NCBI GenBank assembly: GCA_040511595.1
Contig: JBEVGU010000195.1
Span: 1-16,640 of the forward strand
DNA: 16,640 bases
Origin: JAOUEA01 sp040511595
Lineage (GTDB): Bacteria > Actinomycetota > UBA4738 > HRBIN12
Reading direction: 5' to 3'
Below are positions 1 through 6,586 of this stretch, piece by piece; position 1 is the first letter of the stretch, and each line of letters begins with the position of its first letter. The notes beneath the pieces were generated by a model that worked only from the letters and a program-made list of their open reading frames with translations, ran no database searches and was not told the DNA's origin. The position numbers and the translations under genes were made by a program.

Positions 1-266
1 CGCGCGAGCACGATCATGCCGGCGCACGTCCCGAACACGGGCATGCCGGCGTCGGCGCGGGCACGGACCGGTTCCACCAGCTCGTAGGCGCGCGCGAGCT
101 TGCCCATGGTCGTGGACTCGCCGCCCGGGATGACGAGACAGTCGACGTCGGCGAGCTCCTCGGGGTTGCGCACCTCGACGGGCGTCGCCCCGAGATCGGC
201 CAGGATGCGCGCGTGCTCGCGGAAGTCTCCCTGCAGCGCGAGCACGCCCGCCTTCACGTCTGTCAC
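1..266 (-). CDS. pdxT: PdxT, glutaminase subunit of PLP synthase (partial, 3' end outside window)
   Basis: Glutamine amidotransferase subunit of the DXP-independent pyridoxal 5'-phosphate synthase; it hydrolyses glutamine and passes ammonia to PdxS. The first 88 codons are present. The N-terminus reads MTDVKAGVLALQGDFREH, typical of the family. The GGES oxyanion-loop motif is at about residues 48-51 and GTCAGM, with the nucleophilic Cys at residue 81, is at 79-84. The catalytic His/Glu pair would lie beyond the window edge. The GTG start at 266 lies 10 bases after the pdxS stop and has no clear Shine-Dalgarno sequence, so translation is probably coupled to pdxS. A second GTG three codons later is possible. 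Identity is certain from motifs and from the adjacent pdxS; only the start is open. Confidence 0.95.
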   Translation of the reverse strand, partial: MTDVKAGVLALQGDFREHARILADLGATPVEVRNPEELADVDCLVIPGGESTTMGKLARAYELVEPVRARADAGMPVFGTCAGMIVLA

Positions 267-276
267 CCGGGCCGGG

Positions 277-1158
277 CTACCAGCCGCGTTCCTGCAGACG
301 TGTCTCGAGCGCGTCGATCTCGAGGCCGTGCATGGGCTCCCCCAGCCCGTGCGAGAGCTTGGCGAGCACGTCGGGGTTCTGGAAGTTGGTGGTCGCCTCG
401 ACGATGGCGCGTGCCATCGTCGCCGGGTCCTCGCTCTTGAAGATGCCGGATCCCACGAACACGCCGTCGACCCCGAGCTGCATCATGAGCGCCGCGTCGG
501 CCGGGGTCGCGATGCCACCGGCCGAGAAGTTCACGACCGGCAGACGGCCCTGCTCGGCCACGAGGCGCACCAGCTCGACGGGGGCCCCCATCTCCTTGGC
601 CTTCGTGACGTATTGCTCGGGGCGAAGCGTCGAGACCTCGGCGATCTCCCGCAGGATCGCTCGTTCGTGGCGGACGGCCTCGACGACGTTGCCGGTGCCG
701 GCCTCGCCCTTGGTTCGGATCATCGCCGCGCCTTCCGCGATGCGCCGCAAGGCCTCCCCGAGGTTCCGCGCTCCACACACGAACGGCACCGTGAACGCCC
801 ACTTGTCGATGTGGAACTCCTCGTCGGCGGGGGTGAGCACCTCGGACTCGTCAACGTAGTCGACGCCCAGCGCCTGCAGCACCTGCGCCTCGACGAAGTG
901 TCCGATGCGCGCCTTCGCCATTACGGGGATCGAGACGGTCTGCTGGATCTCCTCGATCTTCGTGGCGTCGGCCATGCGCGCCACGCCACCTTCCCTGCGG
1001 ATGTCGGCGGGCACGCGCTCGAGGGCCATCACGGCGCAGGCGCCGGCGTCCTCGGCGATCTTCGCCTGCTCGGCGGTGGTGACGTCCATAATGACGCCGC
1101 CCTTGAGCATCTCCGCCAGGCCGGACTTCACCGTGAAGGTACCGGTCTCGCGCTGCAC
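277..1158 (-). CDS. pdxS: PdxS, pyridoxal 5'-phosphate synthase lyase subunit
   Basis: Synthase subunit that condenses ribose 5-phosphate, glyceraldehyde 3-phosphate and ammonia (from PdxT) into PLP; cytosolic, normally a dodecamer of beta/alpha barrels. The 293 residues match the usual family length. Visible catalytic residues are Asp25 in the IMDV motif, Lys82 in MAKARIGH (first Schiff-base lysine) and Lys150 in RTKGEAGTGN (second lysine and phosphate loop). The C-terminal part carries NFSAGGIATPADAALMM and FVGSGIF, the second phosphate site. The start is GTG at 1158 with AGGAGG (1167-1172) 8 bases upstream. pdxT follows after 10 bases. The 84-base gap to the upstream DUF3048 gene holds overlapping inverted repeats. 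No abnormal residues seen. Confidence 0.98.
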   Translation of the reverse strand: MQRETGTFTVKSGLAEMLKGGVIMDVTTAEQAKIAEDAGACAVMALERVPADIRREGGVARMADATKIEEIQQTVSIPVMAKARIGHFVEAQVLQALGVDYVDESEVLTPADEEFHIDKWAFTVPFVCGARNLGEALRRIAEGAAMIRTKGEAGTGNVVEAVRHERAILREIAEVSTLRPEQYVTKAKEMGAPVELVRLVAEQGRLPVVNFSAGGIATPADAALMMQLGVDGVFVGSGIFKSEDPATMARAIVEATTNFQNPDVLAKLSHGLGEPMHGLEIDALETRLQERGW

Positions 1159-1177
1159 GAGTATCGCCTCCTGATCT

Positions 1178-1204
1178 GGAACCCTCGGAGCTGTCGGTTC
1201 CGAG
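1178..1204 (-). promoter_or_regulatory. Two overlapping, mutually exclusive inverted repeats before pdxS
   Basis: In the short gap before pdxS, GGAACC (1178-1183) can pair with GGTTCC (1196-1201), and CTCGGA (1184-1189) can pair with TCCGAG (1199-1204). The arms share bases 1199-1201, so only one stem can form at a time. The unit sits just upstream of the pdxS Shine-Dalgarno sequence. It could be an operator, a transcript hairpin switch or chance in GC-rich DNA. A TACACT (minus strand, 1203-1208) resembles a -10 box but has no convincing -35. Confidence 0.3.
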
Positions 1205-1242
1205 TGTACCGGAGGTGAACGCGCAGGCAGGGCCGAAGGGGG

Positions 1243-2313
1243 CTACTTGCCGAACGTGATCGTGGCGTCGAACATGCCGCTCGGGGCGAGCTCCACGAAC
1301 GCCGTGCCGGGCCGCAGCTCGATCTCATCGCCCTTCTTGGTCCGCAGGACCGTCACGTCGCCCTCGGAGCCTCGCTGCCAGGTGCCGACGATGAGACGGC
1401 CGTCACGGAGCACCCAGGCCTTGCCGGTGCCGATGACCTCGACCTCGGGCGACGGGTAGCCGGCGACGTCGAGGATGTCGCTCTCCGTCGTCTTCACCTG
1501 CTCGATCACGACGTTGTCGGTGACGATCGGCTCGCCGCTCTCGAGCGCCATCGGCGCCCCGTCGAGGAACCGGACCCAGCGCCCCTGCTGCCAGCGCCAT
1601 TCCGCCGTGGACGTCGACGCGGTCGTCGAGAACACGATCGTCGCCGACGCCGCCTTCTTGCTGGGCTTCTGCACCTCGTCGTTGTAGGCGAAGACCGGCT
1701 GAGGGGCTGACTCGCCCTTGGCCCGCTTCTTGCCGGTCGCCCACAGCTTGGAGGTGTTCGTGAACAGGTTGTGGGGCATGACGCGGCCGTCGTCGCGGGT
1801 GAACGCGGCCGCGGGGTCGCCCTCGGTCATGGCGACCACTCCGGCCTGCTTCACGATGTTCACGACCTTGGGAGCCCCGCCCGAGAACGCGAGCAGCGCG
1901 TGATCGTTGAACTGCTGCAGGAGCTTGGGGTCGGTGGTGCGGGCGCTGCGGACCGGACCCACCCGGGTGGATCCGTCGCAGTGGTACACGGCGACGAAGC
2001 GGGTGATGCCTCCCTCGACGACCTCCTCGAAGACGATGTCGGCCTCGTTCAGTCCGGCGAGCGGTTGGGCGTCGGGGGTGTTCTCGACCTTCACCGCCAA
2101 CGCGGGTCGCGACGGCGGGGACTCGTCTGCCGGCAGCGTCTCGCCGGTGAGCGGACACGGCTCCACGGGATCGGGAGCCAGGCCGGCGCTGGCCAGCGCT
2201 TCCTGGATCGGCTCGGGTGCGTTGCCGCTCAGCGCGAGCGCCGCTCCTCCGCCGAGCACGGCCACGACGGCACCTCCGGCGACGAGCGCCTTCCCGCGTG
2301 AAGTGAGCGCCAC
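1243..2313 (-). CDS. DUF3048 (YerB-like) membrane-anchored protein
   Basis: Member of the DUF3048 family (YerB of Bacillus subtilis); biochemical role unknown. The chosen 356-residue product begins MALTSRGKALVAGGAVVAV, then one hydrophobic segment (about residues 8-28) with no lipobox Cys, so a signal anchor with an extracytoplasmic C-terminal domain is likely. The N-terminal domain has the family pattern RPALAVKVENTPDAQPLAGL, ADIVFEEVVEGGITRF and VGPVRSAR. The C-terminal domain has WRWQQGRWVRFLDG, and ends in AFVELAPSG. GTG at 2313 was preferred because AGGAGG (2324-2329) lies 10 bases upstream and the anchor follows at once. An in-frame ATG at 2385 would add 24 polar residues and has no ribosome site. 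A promoter at 2397-2425 fits this gene. It lies upstream of pdxS on the same strand. Confidence 0.88.
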   Translation of the reverse strand: MALTSRGKALVAGGAVVAVLGGGAALALSGNAPEPIQEALASAGLAPDPVEPCPLTGETLPADESPPSRPALAVKVENTPDAQPLAGLNEADIVFEEVVEGGITRFVAVYHCDGSTRVGPVRSARTTDPKLLQQFNDHALLAFSGGAPKVVNIVKQAGVVAMTEGDPAAAFTRDDGRVMPHNLFTNTSKLWATGKKRAKGESAPQPVFAYNDEVQKPSKKAASATIVFSTTASTSTAEWRWQQGRWVRFLDGAPMALESGEPIVTDNVVIEQVKTTESDILDVAGYPSPEVEVIGTGKAWVLRDGRLIVGTWQRGSEGDVTVLRTKKGDEIELRPGTAFVELAPSGMFDATITFGK

Positions 2314-2323
2314 GGTTGAGGGA

Positions 2324-2329
2324 CCTCCT
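2324..2329 (-). promoter_or_regulatory. Shine-Dalgarno AGGAGG deciding the DUF3048 start
   Basis: A perfect AGGAGG lies 10 bases before GTG 2313. It argues for the shorter protein over the ATG at 2385, which has no comparable site. Confidence 0.6.
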
Positions 2330-2396
2330 GGTATCGGCTGGCGATGTCGTGATCGATCGATGTGAGTTGAGAGGGCGGCGTCCATGCCGCTGAGGG

Positions 2397-2425
2397 ATGC
2401 TAGCTCCGGCCCGGGTCGGTTCCAA
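2397..2425 (-). promoter_or_regulatory. Sigma70-like promoter for DUF3048 (probably also pdxS-pdxT)
   Basis: On the minus strand TTGGAA (2420-2425) and TAGCAT (2397-2402) are separated by exactly 17 bases, the optimal spacer. Transcription would begin near 2390 and leave a leader of about 75 bases before the GTG at 2313. It lies in the 139-base gap after htpX, so it separates the PLP-synthase genes from the lemA-htpX run. Confidence 0.5.
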
Positions 2426-2452
2426 ACACCCGAGGGCGGCTCGACATGAACG

Positions 2453-3358
2453 TCACATCTCCTCCAGCCGTGCGATCCGCTCCGCCAGCGGCGGATGGGT
2501 GGCGAAGATGCGCTCCAGGGGCCCGAGGCGTTCCCCCTCGATGCGCGAGGGTTGGGAGAGCCACAGATGCGCGGTGGCGTTGTTGGCCGAGTGCATCGCC
2601 GTGGGCGAGGCGCCGATCTTCCGCAGGGCCGAGGCGAGGCCCGGCGGGTATCGGGTCAGCATCGCCCCCTGTGCGTCGGCGAGGAACTCACGGTTGCGCG
2701 AGACGGCGCGCTTGATCACCTCGCCGGCGATCGGCGCGATCACCATCAGGGCGAACCCCGCGGCGAAGAACACGAGCGCCACCGGACCCCCGTTGCTGTC
2801 GTTGCCGCGTCGGCCCCCCAGGCCGCCCCACCACCACGACCGCATGAGGAACTCGGCCATGAGGACGACGGCGCCGACCAGCGTGGCCACGATCGTGCCG
2901 AGCAGCATGTCGCGGTCGACGACGTGGGCGAGCTCGTGACCGATCACGCCCTCGAGCTCCACTCGGTTCATCATGCCCAGCAACCCCTCGGTGACGGCGA
3001 TCGACGCGTGATCGGGATCTCGCCCGGTCGCGAACGCGTTGGGTGCCTGCTCGGGCACGACGTAGACGCGCGGCTTCGGGATGCCCGCGGCGATCGAGAG
3101 CCCCTCGACGAGGTTGTGCAGGCGAGGCTCGTCCTCCGCGCTGACCGCTCGGGCGCGGGTGGACGCGAGGACGATCTTGTCGCCGTACAGGTACGAGCCG
3201 ATCGAGAGCACGATGGCCACCACGAGCGCGACGACGATGCCGGTGATCCCCGTGCCGAACAGGTAGCCGAGCAGCCACCCGACTGCGCCGAAGAACACGA
3301 ACGCGCCGGCGACGAGCAGCACCGACTTGCGCTTGTTGGCCGCGATCTGCTCGTGCAT
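2453..3358 (-). CDS. htpX: HtpX-type M48 membrane metalloprotease
   Basis: Zinc-dependent integral-membrane protease of family M48B, which degrades misfolded membrane proteins. Its 301 residues are close to the usual HtpX length. Hydrophobic segments lie at about 12-35 and 38-57 near the N-terminus and at about 153-172 and 192-212 after the active site. The zinc motif HELAH is at 141-145, with Glu142 as catalytic base; the third ligand Glu224 is in NREFLAD. The C-terminal IFATHPPLAERIARL is the conserved family ending. An Arg/Gly/Trp-rich loop (about 173-191) lies between the central segments. The ATG directly abuts the lemA stop (TAGATG) with no Shine-Dalgarno sequence, implying coupled translation. 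LemA and HtpX neighbours are common in bacteria. Confidence 0.96.
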   Translation of the reverse strand: MHEQIAANKRKSVLLVAGAFVFFGAVGWLLGYLFGTGITGIVVALVVAIVLSIGSYLYGDKIVLASTRARAVSAEDEPRLHNLVEGLSIAAGIPKPRVYVVPEQAPNAFATGRDPDHASIAVTEGLLGMMNRVELEGVIGHELAHVVDRDMLLGTIVATLVGAVVLMAEFLMRSWWWGGLGGRRGNDSNGGPVALVFFAAGFALMVIAPIAGEVIKRAVSRNREFLADAQGAMLTRYPPGLASALRKIGASPTAMHSANNATAHLWLSQPSRIEGERLGPLERIFATHPPLAERIARLEEM

Positions 3359-3928
3359 CTACGCGTCGTCCGGGGCGAGGTCGACCGGGACCGGCTCGCC
3401 CACGGGGTCGTCGATGTCGAAGAACGGCCGCTCTTCGAACCCGAACGCTCGCGCCAGCAGGTTCGAGGGAAACGTGCCGATCGCCGTGTTCAGGAGCCGC
3501 ACCTGGTCGTTGTAGAACTGCCGGGCGTACGCGATCTTCGACTCGGTGCCGACGAGCTCCTCCTGCAGGGCCAGGAAATGCTGGTCGGCCTTGAGCTCCG
3601 GGTACGCCTCGACCACCGCCATGAGCCGCCCGAGGCCCGTCGAGACCTCGTGCTCCGCGCTCGCCTGCTCGCGAACACCGCCCGCCTCGATCGCCTTCGT
3701 CCGGGCTTCGGTAACCCGCTCGAACAGCTCTCGCTCGTGCGTGGCGTACCCCTGCACCGTCTCGACGAGGTTCGGGATCAGGTCGTAGCGCCGACGCAAC
3801 TGCACGTCGATCGTCGCCCACCCGTCGTCGGCGCGGGCGCGCAGCCGCACCAGGCGGTTGTACAGCCAGATCGCGGCGACGAGCACGACGACGACGATCC
3901 CGAGTACGACCCAGACCACCGGTGACAT
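3359..3928 (-). CDS. lemA: LemA family membrane protein
   Basis: LemA-family protein of 189 residues. One N-terminal transmembrane helix (about residues 4-23) is followed by a long helical domain. The conserved start of that domain is YNRLVRLRARADDGWATI, then VQLRRRYDLIPNLVETVQGY and HERELFERVTEAR, with the typical later block YPELKADQHFLALQEEL, ESKIAYARQFYND and the tail FPSNLLARAFGF. The function of LemA is poorly defined, and it is frequently encoded next to htpX, as here. The ATG at 3928 has a modest AGGA 4 bases upstream, and the gene starts 6 bases after the PimA-like stop, so it is probably in the same transcript. Confidence 0.95.
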   Translation of the reverse strand: MSPVVWVVLGIVVVVLVAAIWLYNRLVRLRARADDGWATIDVQLRRRYDLIPNLVETVQGYATHERELFERVTEARTKAIEAGGVREQASAEHEVSTGLGRLMAVVEAYPELKADQHFLALQEELVGTESKIAYARQFYNDQVRLLNTAIGTFPSNLLARAFGFEERPFFDIDDPVGEPVPVDLAPDDA

Positions 3929-3934
3929 GTGGTC

Positions 3935-5083
3935 CTATCGTAGCGACGGCCGGGCGATGCCAGCGTCGGCCGCCCTGCGGTACACGCCCTCGATGCGCTC
4001 GGCTACGATCGGCCAGTCGAACGATGCCGCGCGCCGGCGCCCCGCGTCGACGAGGCGATCGCGCAGCGGGTGGTCGTCGAGCACCCGACCGATCGCATCG
4101 GCCAGCGTCCGGGCGTTTCCGGGCGCCACCAGCAAAGCGTCGACCTCGTGCCTCGCGACCTCCCGGTACCCGTCGATGTCGGTCGCGACGGCCGGCACCC
4201 CCGCCGCCATGGCCTCCACCACCGAGTACCCGAAGCTCTCCTGCCCGGTCGCCGCCGCGACTGCGACGTCGGCGCCGGCCAGGAGCGCCGGAACGTCGGC
4301 GTGGTCGATGCGTCCGAGCATCGTGACGCGGCTCCTGGCCCGCGGCGGCAGCGTCGCGATCGCGTGGCGGTCGGCGCCGTCGCCCCCCACGGTGAGCCGC
4401 ACGTCCGGGCGGTCGTCGACGAGCATCCCGAACGCCTCCACGAGGACGCGGAACCCTTTCTGGGCGTCCAGCCGGTGGGCCCACGCGATGCGAGGCCCAG
4501 GCGGCCATGCGCGCGGCGTCGCCGTCGCGAACCTCGAGACCCACAGGCCGTTGGGCACGATCTCGGGCTCGAGCTCGGGCATCGCGCGGCGCACGAAACG
4601 CGCCGCGGCTCCGGACACGGCGATCGTGGCGGCGAGGCGGCGGCGGACGGGGCCGAGCACCGGCGCGGCCGCCTCGTACAGGCGGGATCGGTCGAGCCAG
4701 GCGTGGAAGGTCGCCACCACGGGCACCCGGGCGGCGAGCGCGGCCCACATGGACGAGCTCGGCGTGAACGGCTCGTGCACGTGCACGACGTCGGGCGAGA
4801 AGTCGTCCAGCGCCGAGCGTGCTCGACGGATGCCGAGCGGCCACGGCGCGATCGGGGCCACGGTTCCTCGGTACGGGACCCGGATGGGCCGCCCTAGGCT
4901 TCCGTTCCCGAAGCCTCCGCTCTGGGGGGCTCCGTGCTCGACGCCCCCGCTCCAGGGGCCGAGCACGATCGTCTCGTGCCCTCGACCGACGAGCACCTGA
5001 GCCAGCTCGGTGACGTGTACCTGCACCCCGCCGGGGGCGGCCAGGTCGTACGGGCACACGAGCGCGACGCGCAGCGTGCTCAC
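3935..5083 (-). CDS. pimA: PimA-like phosphatidylinositol alpha-mannosyltransferase (GT4)
   Basis: GT-B fold, GT4 family enzyme expected to transfer mannose from GDP-mannose to phosphatidylinositol at the inner membrane face, the first step of PIM synthesis. The 382 residues match PimA. The N-terminus RVALVCPYDLAAPGGVQVHV (5-24) closely matches mycobacterial PimA, including the Gly-rich acceptor loop. VVHVHEP is at about 99-105, VVATFH ends at His127, and Arg204 and Lys209 in AHRLDAQKG fit the nucleotide phosphate contacts. The GT4 E-x7-E motif is Glu282/Glu290 in ESFGYSVVE. Residues about 44-64 form a Gly-rich insert. The start is GTG at 5083, overlapping the acyltransferase stop as GTGA; an ATG at 5092 is an alternative. 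The specificity is inferred from homology and from the acyltransferase neighbour. Confidence 0.88.
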   Translation of the reverse strand: MSTLRVALVCPYDLAAPGGVQVHVTELAQVLVGRGHETIVLGPWSGGVEHGAPQSGGFGNGSLGRPIRVPYRGTVAPIAPWPLGIRRARSALDDFSPDVVHVHEPFTPSSSMWAALAARVPVVATFHAWLDRSRLYEAAAPVLGPVRRRLAATIAVSGAAARFVRRAMPELEPEIVPNGLWVSRFATATPRAWPPGPRIAWAHRLDAQKGFRVLVEAFGMLVDDRPDVRLTVGGDGADRHAIATLPPRARSRVTMLGRIDHADVPALLAGADVAVAAATGQESFGYSVVEAMAAGVPAVATDIDGYREVARHEVDALLVAPGNARTLADAIGRVLDDHPLRDRLVDAGRRRAASFDWPIVAERIEGVYRRAADAGIARPSLR

Positions 5084-5973
5084 CCCTCCCATGCCGGCTG
5101 GAACATGTGCCAGTCCGACGGCGCCGCGGCGACGGCCCGCTCGAACTCCCGAGCCATGCGCCCGGTGAGCGCCGCGACGTCGGCGCGCCGGTCCGTCGTG
5201 CGCTCCACGTCGAGCGGCGGCGTCATCACGACCCGCCATCCCTGCTCGGTCTGGAAGACGGGGGTCACGAGCAGCGGGGCGCCGGTCGTGATCGACAGGA
5301 GCGCCGGCCCCGCCGGCAGGCGATGGCGACGGCCGAACATCGTAACCTCGACGCCTCGCCCCGTGAGGTCGCGATCGGCGACGAGCGCCACGATGCGCCC
5401 GGCGGCGAGCCTCGACGCGAGCGCGCGCCCGAGCCCGGGCTCACCGAGGCCGACCACCTCGATCCCGATCGCGGCGCGGTTGGCCACGAACAAGTCGAAG
5501 AGCCGAGCGGGCCGCAACTGCTCCGCCACCGCCACCACCGAGCGCCCCCCGGCGACCAGCCACGGCCCGGCCGCATCCCAGTTCCCGATGTGGGGGAGCG
5601 CCACGATGGCCCCCCTGCCGCCCTCCAGCGCGCGCCACAGATGCTCGTCACCGACCGCCTCGAACCGGTCCGCCACCCCCTGGGGCGTCATCGACACGAA
5701 GTGGAACGAGTCGTACCAATAGCGGGCGTAGGAGGCGAAGGCGTCCCGGGTCGAGGCGCGCACGAGCGGATCGCCCGGGCGCCGGCCCAGCACCATGGCC
5801 TGGTTGCGCGCGACGATCGCGCGCCTGTCGGGCAGCAGGTCGTGCACGAGCAGCCCCGCGGTCTCGAAGCTCCGGCGCCCCCACCGCTCGGGCAGGATCC
5901 GCCCGAGCCAGGCGATCGATCGATACGCGTGGAACGCGAGTGTCTCGGCCCAGGGCTCTCCGGCCGCGCTCAA
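5080..5973 (-). CDS. PatA-like phosphatidylinositol mannoside acyltransferase (LpxL/HtrB family)
   Basis: Lysophospholipid-type acyltransferase of the LpxL/HtrB/PatA family; the actinobacterial branch acylates the mannose of PIM. The 297-residue product has the HX4D catalytic motif in LPHIGNWD, His128 and Asp133. Further family blocks follow: an AVAEQLRP-type stretch, LVADRDLTGRGVEVTMFGR, LPAGPALLSITTGAPLL and, near the end, WHMFQPAW. The start is TTG at 5973, overlapping the previous stop as TTGA, with GAGGAA (5979-5984) 5 bases upstream. Reading further upstream gives only low-complexity sequence that overlaps the phosphatidyltransferase. It overlaps the pimA-like gene by 4 bases. In M. tuberculosis the same neighbours are Rv2611c and pimA. 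Confidence 0.9.
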   Translation of the reverse strand: MSAAGEPWAETLAFHAYRSIAWLGRILPERWGRRSFETAGLLVHDLLPDRRAIVARNQAMVLGRRPGDPLVRASTRDAFASYARYWYDSFHFVSMTPQGVADRFEAVGDEHLWRALEGGRGAIVALPHIGNWDAAGPWLVAGGRSVVAVAEQLRPARLFDLFVANRAAIGIEVVGLGEPGLGRALASRLAAGRIVALVADRDLTGRGVEVTMFGRRHRLPAGPALLSITTGAPLLVTPVFQTEQGWRVVMTPPLDVERTTDRRADVAALTGRMAREFERAVAAAPSDWHMFQPAWEG

Positions 5974-6497
5974 GCGCGTTCCTCGCGGGCGACCTGCGAC
6001 GTCCTCACCGCCACGGCCAGCGCCGACACGGCCGCGGCGACCCATAGCGCCCACGCGTGGTCGAGCGCGAGCCCGATGACCACGAGCCCGTAATGCAATC
6101 CCCTCGTGAGGTGGCTCTCCTCCACGCTGTAGTCGAGCGAGGCGCCCCTGGCGCGGACGTAGGAGGACAGCGCGCTGACGCACAGGGCGGCCAGGGCCGC
6201 GACGGAGACCGAGGGGCGATCGGTCCGGCTCGCCCACGCCATCGTGCCCAGCACCGCGCCGTCCCATCCGCGATCGAGCAGCTCGTCGAGCATCCGGTCG
6301 GTGGGTCCCCCGGCCCCGTGGTTCGCCCGGTGCCCACCGAGCAGGAGCAACGAGGCGGAGACGAGGGCGACGGCCGCGGCGACGAGGGGTTCCCGGGCGA
6401 CCACGAGCCAGCCCGCCAGCGCGGCGAGGAGCCCGCCCGCGGTCAGGATCGAGCGGGTGAGCGCGGTTCCCGGAGGCTGACGTTCGAAGCGAACCAT
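5970..6497 (-). CDS. CDP-alcohol phosphatidyltransferase-like protein with degenerate active site
   Basis: By position and fold this is the counterpart of PgsA1 (phosphatidylinositol phosphate synthase), which joins CDP-diacylglycerol to an inositol phosphate in the membrane. The 175-residue product has about five hydrophobic segments. The second half of the family motif is visible (MLDELLDR, Asp71 and Asp75), as is SYVRARGASL further on, comparable with SYIKARAEA of mycobacterial PgsA1. The first half, D-x2-D-G-x2-A-R, is missing: the matching stretch is SLLLLGGHRANHG (about 49-61) with no Asp, and the later motif Gly is Asp67. The other two frames do not restore the motif, so a simple frameshift is unlikely. 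The start is uncertain: ATG 6497 or TTG 6524, neither with a good ribosome site. It overlaps the acyltransferase by 4 bases. It may be inactive or altered in substrate. Confidence 0.78.
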   Translation of the reverse strand: MVRFERQPPGTALTRSILTAGGLLAALAGWLVVAREPLVAAAVALVSASLLLLGGHRANHGAGGPTDRMLDELLDRGWDGAVLGTMAWASRTDRPSVSVAALAALCVSALSSYVRARGASLDYSVEESHLTRGLHYGLVVIGLALDHAWALWVAAAVSALAVAVRTSQVAREERA

Positions 6498-6537
6498 CGG
6501 CTGAGGTCCGGGCGAGCCTAGCAACTCCCCACTTGGG

Positions 6538-6543
6538 TAGGAT
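6538..6543 (+). promoter_or_regulatory. Possible -10 box (TAGGAT) for the EF-G-like gene
   Basis: TAGGAT in the divergent gap fits an actinobacterial -10 element and would put the start of transcription near 6550, 37 bases before the TTG start. I see no convincing -35. The gap also has to hold the promoter of the divergent phosphatidyltransferase run. Confidence 0.3.
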
Positions 6544-6571
6544 GCCGGAACCTCGCCCCGAACCGCACGCC

Positions 6572-6578
6572 GAAGGAG
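6572..6578 (+). promoter_or_regulatory. Shine-Dalgarno GAAGGAG deciding the EF-G-like TTG start
   Basis: This strong site lies 8 bases before TTG 6587. Upstream in-frame candidates (TTG 6533, ATG 6542) have no properly spaced site, and the protein from 6587 begins like an EF-G. Confidence 0.65.
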
Positions 6579-6586
6579 ATCGCGGG

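Noticed and set aside
2495..3925. A 476-codon plus-strand frame opposite htpX and lemA
   Set aside because: Low-complexity composition; HtpX and LemA on the other strand have complete family motifs.
4896..4916. A perfect 7-bp inverted repeat (AGGCTTC/GAAGCCT, 7-base loop)
   Set aside because: It lies inside the pimA-like coding region, in the Gly-rich insert, with no following T-run and no partner site; probably chance.
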